From JAJDBU01 sp046756925 (GTDB taxonomy: Bacteria > Nitrospirota > Nitrospiria > SBBL01 > JAADHI01), in the NCBI GenBank assembly GCA_046756925.1, contig JBHHXH010000033.1, positions 1-27,275 of the forward strand: 27,275 nt of DNA. Reading direction: 5' to 3'. Both the position numbers and the translations under genes were made by a program. Every line of letters begins with the position of its first letter. The first letter of the stretch is position 1. Below the pieces are notes generated by a model. That model was not told the DNA's origin, did no database searches, and worked only from the letters and a program-made list of their open reading frames with translations. Below are positions 16,485 through 25,446 of this stretch, piece by piece.

Positions 16485-17195
16485 ATGGTAAACCGCTTTT
16501 TTCGATTGAAAGGATTTGCAGTGATGATGACGATCGCGCTGGCCTCGTTGGTCTTCACCGGATGTTCAAAAAAAATTGCACCGGTCAGCGGCTCCGCAGG
16601 CGTCACCAGGGATGGAGGGACTTCAACAGCCCCAAGGTCGTCATCCCGAGACACGATGACGGGAGATAGCGCCCCCGGTATTTCCGACGACATGATTTCA
16701 TCTGACGATATGACTTCATCTGACAACATGGATTCAAGGGGCGACGATGGACCCGCAAGAGACGAGATGGCGTCGCTTGGAAGTGGGCGCGATTCGAGAG
16801 ACAGCCGCGGATCCTTGAGGGATGGAATGCCGGGGATGAGGGGCATGGCAAGCGATGGTCCTCGTTTCTTGGAAAATGTTTACTTCGATTTCGATAAGTC
16901 GGTCGTCCGGAATGATGCAAAGGATATCTTATCCGAAAATGCCCGTTGGCTGGCGGTGAATTCGGATGTATTGATCCAAATAGAGGGTCATGGCGACGAA
17001 CGGGGTACAAACGACTACAACCTTGCGCTCGGAGAACGGAGGGCCCGATCGATTATGCGTTATTTGGTGAATTTGGGCATCAGGGAATCGCGTTTCTCCT
17101 TTATCAGCTACGGAGAAGAAAGGGGTGTCTGCTCGGATAAAACGGAAGATTGTTATCAGAAAAATCGGCGGGTCCATTTCATCGTCAAGAAATAA
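16485..17195 (+). CDS. pal: Pal, peptidoglycan-associated lipoprotein (copy 1)
   Basis: This 236-aa lipoprotein has a signal ending FTGC (Cys27). Its C-terminal OmpA/Pal domain (about 128-236) has VYFDFDKS (132-139), GHGDERG (168-174) and YNLALGERRARS, the elements that bind the diaminopimelate of peptidoglycan (Asp171 and an Arg of GERRAR by family analogy). Between lies a roughly 95-residue linker very rich in Ser, Asp, Met and Gly (repeats of SSDDM and SRD), likely disordered and longer than in E. coli Pal. The ribosome-binding site is excellent and it has its own candidate promoter 146 bp after tolB. A second Pal is encoded at 18315. Confidence 0.93.
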   Translation: MVNRFFRLKGFAVMMTIALASLVFTGCSKKIAPVSGSAGVTRDGGTSTAPRSSSRDTMTGDSAPGISDDMISSDDMTSSDNMDSRGDDGPARDEMASLGSGRDSRDSRGSLRDGMPGMRGMASDGPRFLENVYFDFDKSVVRNDAKDILSENARWLAVNSDVLIQIEGHGDERGTNDYNLALGERRARSIMRYLVNLGIRESRFSFISYGEERGVCSDKTEDCYQKNRRVHFIVKK

Positions 17196-17271
17196 GCCTG
17201 CGTTACTACACCATTTCTGGAATGAACAGGACACTCGTACTGACTTTAAGGTTTCTGGGTGGAGAAATGAA

Positions 17272-18141
17272 ATGCGGTATTCGGCGTTGTGGGTGGTTGT
17301 GTTGATGTTCCATGCCGGCTGTGGTTATTCCCTCGAGTTCTCCAAAGTCGACGGAAACGAAAATGAACCGGATCCGGTGACGCTCATGCGAAGAGAACTG
17401 CGTCAGCTCAAAGCCGATCATCGGGTTGCGGTTTTCGATTTGAAAAAACAATACGAATCGCTTGCCCAAGATCAGAAAAAACGTGGGAACCAAAGCCAAA
17501 GCGATATCGTTTCCTTAAGAAAAAAGGATGCCGATTTTGGTGAACAACTCACTGAAATAGGCCTCCAGCTCCGATTCATAAAGGGAAGCATGGAAGAAGA
17601 TGTCAATCGGATGAAAGAGGTCTCGGAAGGCAATATCAACACCGCCTTGATGGAGTTGAGAGACATCGACCGGCGGCTCGATCTGCAGAAGAAAAATGAG
17701 GAGGCGGATCGATCACGTCTTCAAAAACAGGTCGATGCGTTACAGGTACGGATTGAGCCGTTGCAGGTGAAAATCGATGCGTTGAAGGTGTCCAATGCCG
17801 CGCTGAAAAAATCGTCCAGTGAGCAGATCACCGCCTTAAACGAGGTCTCGGCGCAAGTATCGGAATTGATCGAAAAGATGCTCCCGGCCATCAACGACTT
17901 GGTTCAGCGGATCGACAAGCAGGAGGTGGGGCTTGAAAAAATGGACCGCGATGTTAATGTCAGCGATTTAAATCGGCGGATTGCCGGTTTGACCGAAGCA
18001 GTGGATGTGCAACGTAAATCCCTTGAAATGCTGGGAAATACAATTACATCCCAGGTAGATAAGCAAAGTAGATTACTTGAAAAGACCATTGACAGAATCG
18101 ATGCTTTTGAAAAAAAAAGTGCTAAAAAAAGCAGTCCATGA
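17272..18141 (+). CDS. Predicted coiled-coil lipoprotein of the Tol-Pal cluster
   Basis: This protein of 289 aa is not assigned to a known family. A short signal sequence ends HAGC (Cys17), a slightly atypical lipobox with His at -3. Almost all of the rest is predicted coiled coil, with heptad-like Leu/Ile/Val spacing and many Lys, Glu, Asp and Gln residues. Segments such as LQKQVDALQVRIEPLQVKID are nearly repeated. I chose the ATG at 17272 because GGAG lies 7 nt upstream and the signal peptide begins there; an upstream extension would overlap pal. It resembles the coiled-coil part of CpoB/YbgF without TPRs and may act as an envelope spacer. There is no direct evidence for its role. Confidence 0.7.
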   Translation: MRYSALWVVVLMFHAGCGYSLEFSKVDGNENEPDPVTLMRRELRQLKADHRVAVFDLKKQYESLAQDQKKRGNQSQSDIVSLRKKDADFGEQLTEIGLQLRFIKGSMEEDVNRMKEVSEGNINTALMELRDIDRRLDLQKKNEEADRSRLQKQVDALQVRIEPLQVKIDALKVSNAALKKSSSEQITALNEVSAQVSELIEKMLPAINDLVQRIDKQEVGLEKMDRDVNVSDLNRRIAGLTEAVDVQRKSLEMLGNTITSQVDKQSRLLEKTIDRIDAFEKKSAKKSSP

Positions 18142-18314
18142 AAAGTTGGAGCCCTAAAATCCTATAGAAACCGGGTGTTTTAGACCTGAGAATACGGCAT
18201 GCCATTTCCTTATAAGACGCAGCTCTATAAGAGTACGTCATCCCTTCATTGTCAGGACAGCATTTCCCATGAGCAAGCACCTATGAAATACCCGTCTAAA
18301 AAGGATTACAATTG

Positions 18315-18962
18315 ATGCGTCGTCGCGTGTTTGTTCTCATGTCCATCGGTTTGAGCGTGTTTTTCCTCCAAACAGCTTGCGTCAAAAATGTGAAGCCTTT
18401 GCCGGAATCCGCCGAATTACCATCCGGACAAAGGAATGCGAAATCAGGGCTGTCCACCGATCACGAAAGGCAGAAAGAGGAGGGGACGCTCGGCGCTTTT
18501 TCGGAGGGAATTGGGGAAGACGGTCTTCTTGCAGAGGGGAATGGGGGCGGTATTCAAGAAGAAAGGGGGGGCTTTGGTACCGGCAGCCTTGGAGACGGGG
18601 CAAGATTCGAAGAGGCCCTCATGGCGGACTTGTCGGATGTATTTTTCGATTTCAATCGTGCGGCCCTAAAGCGTGAAGCAGAGGAGATTCTTCGGAAAAA
18701 CGCAAGAAATCTGCTTCTCTTTCCCAATGTAAACATTCTCATTTCCGGTCATACGGACGAAAGAGGCAGCAACGAATACAATCTTGCCTTGGGCGAACGC
18801 CGGGCCAGAACAGTCAAACATTTTTTGGAAGCCTTCGGCGTCAAGGCCTCCCGAATTGAAACCATCAGTTACGGAGAGGAAAACCCTTTTTGCATGGACA
18901 GCGAAGAAGCGTGTTGGAGGCTCAATCGAAGGGCTCATTTCTTTATAAAACCAAGGGGATAA
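18315..18962 (+). CDS. Second Pal-like OmpA-domain lipoprotein
   Basis: This 215-aa lipoprotein has a signal ending LQTAC (Cys22). Its C-terminal OmpA/Pal domain (about 105-215) carries VFFDFNRA, GHTDERG (145-151) and EYNLALGERRARTV, matching the domain of the first Pal nearly motif for motif, down to SYGEE and a paired-Cys region before the last strand. The linker is Glu/Gly-rich rather than Ser/Asp-rich. An in-frame TTG directly before the ATG is a possible alternative start; AAGGA lies 9 nt upstream of the ATG. The gene is followed immediately by cpoB. A recent-looking paralogue suggests duplicated or divided Pal work. Confidence 0.88.
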   Translation: MRRRVFVLMSIGLSVFFLQTACVKNVKPLPESAELPSGQRNAKSGLSTDHERQKEEGTLGAFSEGIGEDGLLAEGNGGGIQEERGGFGTGSLGDGARFEEALMADLSDVFFDFNRAALKREAEEILRKNARNLLLFPNVNILISGHTDERGSNEYNLALGERRARTVKHFLEAFGVKASRIETISYGEENPFCMDSEEACWRLNRRAHFFIKPRG

Positions 18963-19817
18963 GTGGCGGCGAAGTTTCCATATAAAGGCCTGCCGGCCTA
19001 TGGATTGCTCTCGATCTACCTGATGGCGGGCTGCGCCAACCAGGCCACGGTCGTGGAACTTGAAGATTATACATTGAAGCTCGAAAAGCACCAGATTGAA
19101 CTTCAGAGACGGCTTGAGATGCTGGAAGGGAGGTCGGCTGGCCCCTCCGCGCACGATAAAAACCAGCAATTGATGTCCGCCGGACTGATCGCCCAACTCA
19201 GCGATATCGAGGCAGATGTGCGCGAAGTGAGGGGACGCATCGATGAAACCGGGCATCAACTATCGACCCTCCACAACAAGATGGATACGGAAACCTTTCG
19301 GTCGGAAGAACTCCTCAGACGTATCAATCATCTCGAAAAACGGATGACCCTTATTGAAGGGAAAACCCCAGATCGCAGCAAGACACCCGAAAAAAGGAGC
19401 GATCGCTTAAAAGGTCGTTCTGACGGCAACCGTAATACGGCGCTATCGCCGGCCGATGCCTATAATCTGGCCTACAACGATTATATCAAGGGGAATTACA
19501 TCGTTGCCATTTCGGCCTTCGATGCCTTCATTAAACACTATCCTGATTCGGTCTTGGTGCCGCAAGCCCTTTATTGGATGGGTGAAAGTTACTATAGCGA
19601 ACAATCTTATTGGTCTGCGGTTAAAACCTTCAAGTATATGCTGCAAACCTACCCCCAAAACGAAAAAACTTCCAATGCATTGCTTAAAATCGGTTTTTCT
19701 TATCTTGCACTGGATAAACCGTCCGATGGAAAACGCTTTTTGAACAAGGTCGTCCGGCAATTCCCAAACTCCGATGAGGCGCCGCTTGCCGAAGAAAGGC
19801 TGGCGGGTCTCGAATAA
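18963..19817 (+). CDS. cpoB: CpoB/YbgF-like Tol-Pal accessory protein
   Basis: This 284-aa protein starts at GTG directly after the stop of the second pal, with AAGGGG 4 nt upstream. The N-terminus ends in a lipobox (LMAGC, Cys24), whereas E. coli CpoB is soluble, so this one is probably outer-membrane anchored. A coiled coil follows at about 30-125, then a basic linker, then TPR repeats at about 155-284 (SPADAYNLAYNDYIKGNYIVA, ALYWMGESYYSEQSYWSAVKTF and further), the standard YbgF order. CpoB coordinates Tol energy with peptidoglycan synthesis during constriction. Its place at the end of the tol cluster matches that role. Confidence 0.88.
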   Translation: MAAKFPYKGLPAYGLLSIYLMAGCANQATVVELEDYTLKLEKHQIELQRRLEMLEGRSAGPSAHDKNQQLMSAGLIAQLSDIEADVREVRGRIDETGHQLSTLHNKMDTETFRSEELLRRINHLEKRMTLIEGKTPDRSKTPEKRSDRLKGRSDGNRNTALSPADAYNLAYNDYIKGNYIVAISAFDAFIKHYPDSVLVPQALYWMGESYYSEQSYWSAVKTFKYMLQTYPQNEKTSNALLKIGFSYLALDKPSDGKRFLNKVVRQFPNSDEAPLAEERLAGLE

Positions 19818-19959
19818 TCGATACACAGATGGGTGGTCTTTCACTTCAATTTGAAAGATGGCCCGGCGGCGGAATTCAAGACTGCCTGAGGGTGGGGCCT
19901 TCCGGTCGCATCCGAAACGACCCGACGGGAACACGCCGTGCTGACAGCAAAGGCAAGAG

Positions 19960-21822
19960 ATGGGCAAGATCGGTATACTGTCTGAACACCTGACCAATAA
20001 GATCGCTGCGGGAGAGGTCATCGAACGCCCCTCCTCCGTTGTGAAAGAACTGGTTGAGAACGCCATCGATGCCAAGAGCCGGCGCATTTTTGTAACCGCT
20101 TTCGAAGGCGGCATGGATGGGATCCGGGTTGTAGACGACGGGGAAGGGATGGCGCGAGATGACGCCCTGCTTGCCTTCCAGCGTTATGCAACCAGTAAAA
20201 TATCGACCGAGACCGATCTTTTATCGATTCGAACACTCGGTTTTCGGGGAGAAGCCCTGCCCAGCATCGCCGCTGTTTCCAAGGTGCGTCTCATCACACA
20301 GCAGGATGAGACAACGGAAGGCGCCGAAATCGAAATTTCGGCGGGTGAAGTCAAAAATCTCAGGACCGTCGGGGCGCCCCGTGGATCGTCTTTCGAAGTG
20401 AGGGATTTGTTCTACAACGTGCCCGCGAGGAGGAAATTCCTCAAAACACGACAGACAGAACTCGGACATATCAGCCGATACCTTTTCGAGTTGGCCCTCT
20501 CGCAATACAATATTCATTTCCGGCTGACGCATGAAAAACGGCAATTACTGGACGCGGCGACCTGTCCCTCGATTGACGCCCGCATCCTTCAACTGTTCGG
20601 AGAAGCCATGATCGCCGATTCGATGGTTGCCGCCGGCACCTGTCCGGCGCATCCTGGGATCTCGGTTCAGGCCTTTCTGTCCAGGCCACCCCTTAAAAAA
20701 AATTTCAGGAAGGCGCAGCATTTATTCGTCAACCAACGCCCGATAAAAAGTGCGCTCTTGACCCATGCGATTTTTGAGGCCTATGGAAACACACTGATGA
20801 AGGGAGAAGCCCCTTTTTTTGTCCTCTTCCTCACGGTCGATCCGGCTGAAGTGGATGTCAATGCGCATCCGACAAAGCGGGAGGTTCGTTTTCGAAATAC
20901 CACACTCATTCATCAGGCGGTCCGGGATATTCTTCGCGAATGTCTATCCTCGGAAGGAGGATTCCTTGTGCAAAGGCAAAAAGACCAAGCGGCCTCGCGG
21001 GATTCTTTACCGCAAAACAATACCCCAGTGGGTCGGTCCGAAAACGGCCGTGCAAACGACTGGATGGCCTGGCCGAAGGGTCGGCAAGAAACACATTTGG
21101 GGTCGGTGCGGGAAAAGGGGGAAGCCTATGGAGATCTATCCGATACCTCCGCCACCCTTCCCGGACCGTTGCTCAAGAGCCTTCAAACAAGCGGAGAGGC
21201 GCAGTCCCTCCCCTTCGACGAGACCTTACCGTCCATCCGTCCGCTCGGACAGGTTTACGGTACTTTTTTGCTGGCCGAGATCGATGGGGTGCTGGTCCTT
21301 GTGGATCAACATACCGCCCATGAGCGGATTTTGTACGAAGCGCTTCTGCGAGACTGGGAGTCGCGTCGGACATCGGCAACGCCCTCCGGGGAAATTCAAC
21401 CATTCTTGATTCCACGTCAAATTGATCTGCCGCTTTCGAAAGGAGCGGTTTTAAACGATCACCTCGATTTATTGGAGGCGATCGGCTGCAAGATTGAGCC
21501 CTTCGGTGATGCCACTTTTTTGGTGCGGGAGCTTCCGGCTCTGATCGCCGGAATCGATCTCGAATCATTGCTTCATGACATATGCGACGACTTGCTCGAT
21601 CTGGGCATCACCGCAAAATCTGATCAACCGATTCGAACCATTATCGCGTCGATGGCCTGCCACGGCGCCGTGCGTGCAAACCAAACGATGACCCTGCCGG
21701 AGATTACGTCGCTTCTTGCGACCTATTTTCAACGAAAAACCCCTCCAACCTGTCCCCACGGACGGCCGATCGTTCAGACCTATCCTTTGTCGGAATTAGA
21801 AAAATTATTTAGAAGAAAATGA
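19960..21822 (+). CDS. mutL: DNA mismatch repair protein MutL (endonuclease type)
   Basis: This 620-aa protein couples MutS mismatch recognition to strand removal. The N-terminal GHKL ATPase is complete: KELVENAIDA with E30 and N34, DDGEGM (59-64) and GFRGEAL. The C-terminal dimerisation domain has the latent-endonuclease motif as DQHTAHERILYE (449-460), where the usual DQHA is DQHT; the acidic residues are kept. ACHGAVRANQ (566-575) and CPHGRP (598-603) complete the metal-binding set. It is therefore likely a nicking MutL, as in bacteria without MutH. The linker (about 330-420) is variable. The ATG has an AAGG/AAGAG site. It overlaps miaA by 4 nt. Confidence 0.96.
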   Translation: MGKIGILSEHLTNKIAAGEVIERPSSVVKELVENAIDAKSRRIFVTAFEGGMDGIRVVDDGEGMARDDALLAFQRYATSKISTETDLLSIRTLGFRGEALPSIAAVSKVRLITQQDETTEGAEIEISAGEVKNLRTVGAPRGSSFEVRDLFYNVPARRKFLKTRQTELGHISRYLFELALSQYNIHFRLTHEKRQLLDAATCPSIDARILQLFGEAMIADSMVAAGTCPAHPGISVQAFLSRPPLKKNFRKAQHLFVNQRPIKSALLTHAIFEAYGNTLMKGEAPFFVLFLTVDPAEVDVNAHPTKREVRFRNTTLIHQAVRDILRECLSSEGGFLVQRQKDQAASRDSLPQNNTPVGRSENGRANDWMAWPKGRQETHLGSVREKGEAYGDLSDTSATLPGPLLKSLQTSGEAQSLPFDETLPSIRPLGQVYGTFLLAEIDGVLVLVDQHTAHERILYEALLRDWESRRTSATPSGEIQPFLIPRQIDLPLSKGAVLNDHLDLLEAIGCKIEPFGDATFLVRELPALIAGIDLESLLHDICDDLLDLGITAKSDQPIRTIIASMACHGAVRANQTMTLPEITSLLATYFQRKTPPTCPHGRPIVQTYPLSELEKLFRRK

Positions 21823-22799
21823 GCGCGGTGATATCCGAGAGACAGTCAATGGCTGCTTCGCCGACACCGTGGTGGGCGATCGTCGGACCGACCGGCGTCG
21901 GTAAAAGCGAGGTGGCCGATTACATTGCCGCGCAGCTCCAAACCGACATTATCATGGCCGATTCGAGGCAGGTCTACCAAGGGATGGATATCGGTACCGG
22001 CAAAGCGCAACCGGATTCTATAAATCGGATTTTCCGGCATCTCGTCGATCTCGTCCCTCCGTATCGGCGTTTTTCCGCCGGGGCCTACAAGGAGGTCGCC
22101 GAGGAGGTCATCACTGGGATGGAAAAGGCAAATAAGACCGTGCTCATCGAAGGCGGTACCGGTCTCTACCTGAGAGCGGTGTTGTATGGTTTTTGGGAAG
22201 GCCCCTCCGCAGATTGGTCTTTACGGAAAAAACTTTCCGAGAAGGGAAAGAAGGACGGCGAAGAGAGCCTGCACCGCCTTTTGCAAAAAATCGATCCCAT
22301 TGCAAGCGAAAACATTCACGTTCGGGATCTTCAAAAGATCATCCGAGCACTGGAGGTCTACCAGCTGACCGGCCGGCGGATTTCGGACATACACGCGGGC
22401 CACCGTGCAAAGCGCCCCAAACCCCACCCCTGTCGGCTGTTCGGATTATTTCGAGACAGAAAGTCCTTATACAAACGCATCGAGATGCGGGTGGATCAAA
22501 TGATTTCGGCAGGCTTGGTGGATGAAGTGAAGGGGCTGCTCGATCAAGGTCTTTCCCCAGATCTTCCTGCAATGCGTGGACTGGGATATCGCCAAATCGT
22601 CCCCTATCTAAAGGGCAAAAGAACCCTTGAGGCATCGATTTCGATACTCAAAAGAGACACGCGTCGTTTCGCAAAGCGGCAGCTATGCTGGTTTCGTGCC
22701 GAGCCCCTCATAAAATGGATCGAGGTGAAAGAAGGAGAGGCGGCCGAGGACACCGCCACGCGGATAATGCGCTTGAAGAAATGCGATATTATGCTATAA
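21819..22799 (+). CDS. miaA: tRNA dimethylallyltransferase MiaA
   Basis: This 326-aa enzyme transfers a dimethylallyl group to A37 of tRNAs reading U-starting codons. It has the P-loop GPTGVGKS (23-30), DSRQVYQGMDIGTGK (48-62), the GGTGLYLRA motif and the late MRGLGYRQIVPYL signature. The start overlaps the mutL stop (ATGA). The second ATG, 10 codons in, also precedes the P-loop, so the N-terminus is not certain. The mutL-miaA pairing is seen in many bacteria. Confidence 0.96.
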   Translation: MSAVISERQSMAASPTPWWAIVGPTGVGKSEVADYIAAQLQTDIIMADSRQVYQGMDIGTGKAQPDSINRIFRHLVDLVPPYRRFSAGAYKEVAEEVITGMEKANKTVLIEGGTGLYLRAVLYGFWEGPSADWSLRKKLSEKGKKDGEESLHRLLQKIDPIASENIHVRDLQKIIRALEVYQLTGRRISDIHAGHRAKRPKPHPCRLFGLFRDRKSLYKRIEMRVDQMISAGLVDEVKGLLDQGLSPDLPAMRGLGYRQIVPYLKGKRTLEASISILKRDTRRFAKRQLCWFRAEPLIKWIEVKEGEAAEDTATRIMRLKKCDIML

Positions 22800-22830
22800 T
22801 CCCATTTATTTATGTGTCTCAGGAAAGACA

Positions 22831-23736
22831 TTGATTAAAAAATCGGCCGCATCGACTAAGCAATATACGCGTCTTCCAAAGGCAAGAATCGGCATCATCG
22901 GCGGGAGCGGACTCTACGAAATGGAAGGCTTGACGGGCATGAAGGCCATGGCCGTCACGACGCCCTTCGGAACGCCTTCCGGGAAATACGTCTTCGGCCG
23001 CTTAGAAGGCGTGCCGGTTGTCTTTTTGGCACGTCATGGGGCGAATCATACCATCCTGCCTTCGGAAATCAATTACCGGGCCAATATTTTTGCTATGAAG
23101 AAGATCGGCGTCGAACGCATTTTATCGGTGAGCGCCGTCGGAAGCATGAAGAAAGAGATCGTTCCCGGTTATATCGTGATTCCCGATCAATTTTACGATC
23201 TGACCAAAGGCCGGGAAAGCTCTTTTTTCGGTCGGGGGATCGTCGCCCATGTGTCTTTGGCCGATCCCATCTGCCCGGAGCTGTCGGAGGTGGTTTCCAA
23301 AACCGGCGAAGCAGTCGGCGGCACCATCCAGCGCGGAGGCACTTATTTATGCATGGAAGGTCCGCAATTTTCCACACGGGCCGAATCGGAAGTACACCGC
23401 GGTTGGGGCGTCGATGTCATTGGCATGACCAATGCGACCGAGGCGAAGCTGGCGCGTGAAGCGGAGATTTGCTATGTCACGATCGCCTTGGCAACCGATT
23501 ACGATTGTTGGTATGTTGATGAAGCGCCGGTGAGCGTCGATATGATCCTAAAGCTGCTCAACGAAAATGTCGCCTTCTCAAAGCGGTTGATCAAGGCGGT
23601 CGTCGGTGAGATTGCAAGCGAACGCCATTGCCGTTGTGTGCGCGCCCTTCAAAACGCCATCGTCACTCCGGCCACGGCGATATCGAAGCCCTTGAAACAG
23701 ACCTTGAAACCCTTAGTCGAAAAGTATCTTTCATGA
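22831..23736 (+). CDS. mtnP: S-methyl-5'-thioadenosine phosphorylase
   Basis: This 301-aa protein cleaves methylthioadenosine (a by-product of polyamine and quorum-signal synthesis) to adenine and methylthioribose-1-phosphate, feeding methionine salvage. Family motifs are GIIGGSGLY (21-29), TPFGTPSG, LARHGANHTILPSEINYRAN, the CMEGPQFSTRAESE loop, and GMTNATEAKLAREAEICY followed by ATDYDCW. The start is a TTG with AGGA 6 nt upstream; no ATG fits before the first strand. Related enzymes that prefer methylthioinosine share these motifs, so exact substrate preference is not proven. Confidence 0.92.
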   Translation: MIKKSAASTKQYTRLPKARIGIIGGSGLYEMEGLTGMKAMAVTTPFGTPSGKYVFGRLEGVPVVFLARHGANHTILPSEINYRANIFAMKKIGVERILSVSAVGSMKKEIVPGYIVIPDQFYDLTKGRESSFFGRGIVAHVSLADPICPELSEVVSKTGEAVGGTIQRGGTYLCMEGPQFSTRAESEVHRGWGVDVIGMTNATEAKLAREAEICYVTIALATDYDCWYVDEAPVSVDMILKLLNENVAFSKRLIKAVVGEIASERHCRCVRALQNAIVTPATAISKPLKQTLKPLVEKYLS

Positions 23737-24491
23737 AAAAAACCGCGCTCATCTTTTTGCTGGCGTTCTGGGGCTGTGCAGGGCATTTCACCGTTCCCTC
23801 GAAGGAAGCCCTGCAACATCCTTTCCCGCACTTTAAAGGAAAAGTAGAAACCACCCTGATCGGGGCCGGCTTGTCGGCCGACCGTCTTGAACGGGAAGGC
23901 ATCGCGGTCTTTGCGATCTTAAAAGGCGGGCCGGAAACGCTTCGGCTGAACGCCGCCTACGAACTCTTTCAAGGCCTTCGCTCTTTTTTTCCCGACGTGC
24001 GTGTTGTTCCCCATCGGGGCGCCCTTGAGCGCATCCGAACAGCGGGCCGGCTGCCCGAATACCGCGCTTTTATCGGCGATTATGAAAAAACACGCGTCGT
24101 GGATCTCAAACGCTTACACAACTGGGGAAAAATGCAAGGCGTCCGTTACCTTTTTATCGCTCAGGTCGCAAGGAACGATAAGCACACCAGCACGAGAACC
24201 ATGACCTTGGGGGAAGACGGCGTCGGGGAGAAGGTCTCGGTTTTTCCGTCCGGTCCGGTACACATTCCTTACGATGTTGAAAAAGAAGTATCGATCGTCG
24301 GAGAAGTCTGGGACAGCCAATGCGGTCAAGCCGTTTGGATCGGGACAAGCCATGCCGAAATCAGCGAGCCGGTCGAATTGGAACGCGTGCGCGTTGAAGA
24401 CATCTTTACGTCGGTTAGTCGAAACCTTATCGAATCCTTCAATCACACAATGAACACACGTCGTCGACAGGATACCCCTCCAGATTGCTGA
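23733..24491 (+). CDS. Predicted lipoprotein of unknown function
   Basis: This protein of 252 aa is not recognised. The start overlaps the mtnP stop (ATGA), which rules out the longer upstream frame that runs inside mtnP. A short signal (MKKTALIFLLAFWGC, Cys15) suggests a lipoprotein, although Phe-Trp before Gly-Cys is an unusual lipobox. The body alternates helices and strands (VRVVPHRGALERI, VRYLFIAQVARNDK, ...EVWDSQCGQAVWIGTSHAEI), somewhat like the N-terminal fold of TolB and CsgG-type lipoproteins, a resemblance too weak to name. It sits in the tight mutL-to-rodZ run. Confidence 0.7.
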   Translation: MKKTALIFLLAFWGCAGHFTVPSKEALQHPFPHFKGKVETTLIGAGLSADRLEREGIAVFAILKGGPETLRLNAAYELFQGLRSFFPDVRVVPHRGALERIRTAGRLPEYRAFIGDYEKTRVVDLKRLHNWGKMQGVRYLFIAQVARNDKHTSTRTMTLGEDGVGEKVSVFPSGPVHIPYDVEKEVSIVGEVWDSQCGQAVWIGTSHAEISEPVELERVRVEDIFTSVSRNLIESFNHTMNTRRRQDTPPDC

Positions 24492-24510
24492 ATAATGTAT
24501 TAGAGTATCA

Positions 24511-25419
24511 ATGAGTCTATTGGTTGTCGGCTCGGTTGCCTTTGATTCCGTAAAGACCCCCTTCGGAGCGGTTGAAGGGGCTTTGGGCGGTTCTGCCACC
24601 TATTTTTCCACAGCGGCAAGTTATTTTACCGATGTCCGTTTGGTTGCTGTCATCGGGGAAGATTTTCCGGAAAGCGAGGTCGATTTTTTAAAAAACCGGC
24701 GCATCGATGTAACGGGTTTGGTCCGAACACCCGGACGAACCTTCCGATGGCGCGGGGAATACGGTTACCAATTGAATGAAGCGAAGACCCTTGAAACGCA
24801 ACTCAATGTCTTCGAATCGTTTCACCCCGTTCTTCCCCCGGCCTATAAAGATTCAGAGATGGTCTTCCTCGCCAATATCGACCCCGAGCTGCAATTGGAG
24901 GTGCTCAAACAGGTTGCATCTCCCAAACTGGTGGCATGCGATACGATGAACTTTTGGATTGAGGGCAAAAGGGATGCCCTGATTAAAACCCTTGCCTCGG
25001 TCGATATATTGATCGTGAATGACGGAGAAACGCGGGAATTATCCCGAGAGGTCAACCTGGTAAAAGCCGCAAGAGAGATTTTATCCTATGGCCCCAAGAC
25101 CCTCGTTGTGAAACAAGGGGAGTATGGTGCCTTGATGTTTACGGAAGACGCGGTTTTTTCGGCTCCGGCCTATCCCTTGGAAGAGGTCTTCGATCCGACC
25201 GGTGCGGGAGATTCCTTTGCCGGCGGTTTCATGGGGCATCTTTCAAGGTGTGGAGAAGTGAACGAAGCGAATATCCGGCAGGCCGTCATTTACGGGAGCA
25301 CCATGGCCTCGATCAATGTCGAAGCCTTCAGTTTAGACAGCATGCGTGCCTTAAAACAGAACGATATCGCATCGCGCTACAAGGCCTTTAAAGCGCTTAC
25401 TTTTTTCGAATCTTATTGA
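24511..25419 (+). CDS. PfkB-family sugar/nucleoside kinase
   Basis: This 302-aa protein is of the ribokinase/PfkB fold. The N-terminus LLVVGSVAFDSVKTPFG and the GGSATYFSTAASYF segment (around 27-40) belong to the substrate side. The C-terminal signature DPTGAGDSFAGGFMGHL (228-244) contains the catalytic base D234 and the anion hole. The substrate cannot be told; proximity to mtnP might hint at a ribose or nucleoside derivative, but that is inference. It starts 19 nt after the lipoprotein gene with a weak GAG site. Confidence 0.88.
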   Translation: MSLLVVGSVAFDSVKTPFGAVEGALGGSATYFSTAASYFTDVRLVAVIGEDFPESEVDFLKNRRIDVTGLVRTPGRTFRWRGEYGYQLNEAKTLETQLNVFESFHPVLPPAYKDSEMVFLANIDPELQLEVLKQVASPKLVACDTMNFWIEGKRDALIKTLASVDILIVNDGETRELSREVNLVKAAREILSYGPKTLVVKQGEYGALMFTEDAVFSAPAYPLEEVFDPTGAGDSFAGGFMGHLSRCGEVNEANIRQAVIYGSTMASINVEAFSLDSMRALKQNDIASRYKAFKALTFFESY

Positions 25420-25446
25420 AGGAATCCGCATGTTATCAAAAGTAAG

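Noticed and set aside
17125..17271. Upstream extension of the coiled-coil lipoprotein
   Set aside because: It would overlap the pal 3' end and bury the signal peptide; the start at 17272 has a good GGAG site.
19837..19858. Short inverted repeat TCTTTCA/TGAAAGA between cpoB and mutL
   Set aside because: Only 7 bp, no T-run and no fit to a known riboswitch or operator; probably chance.
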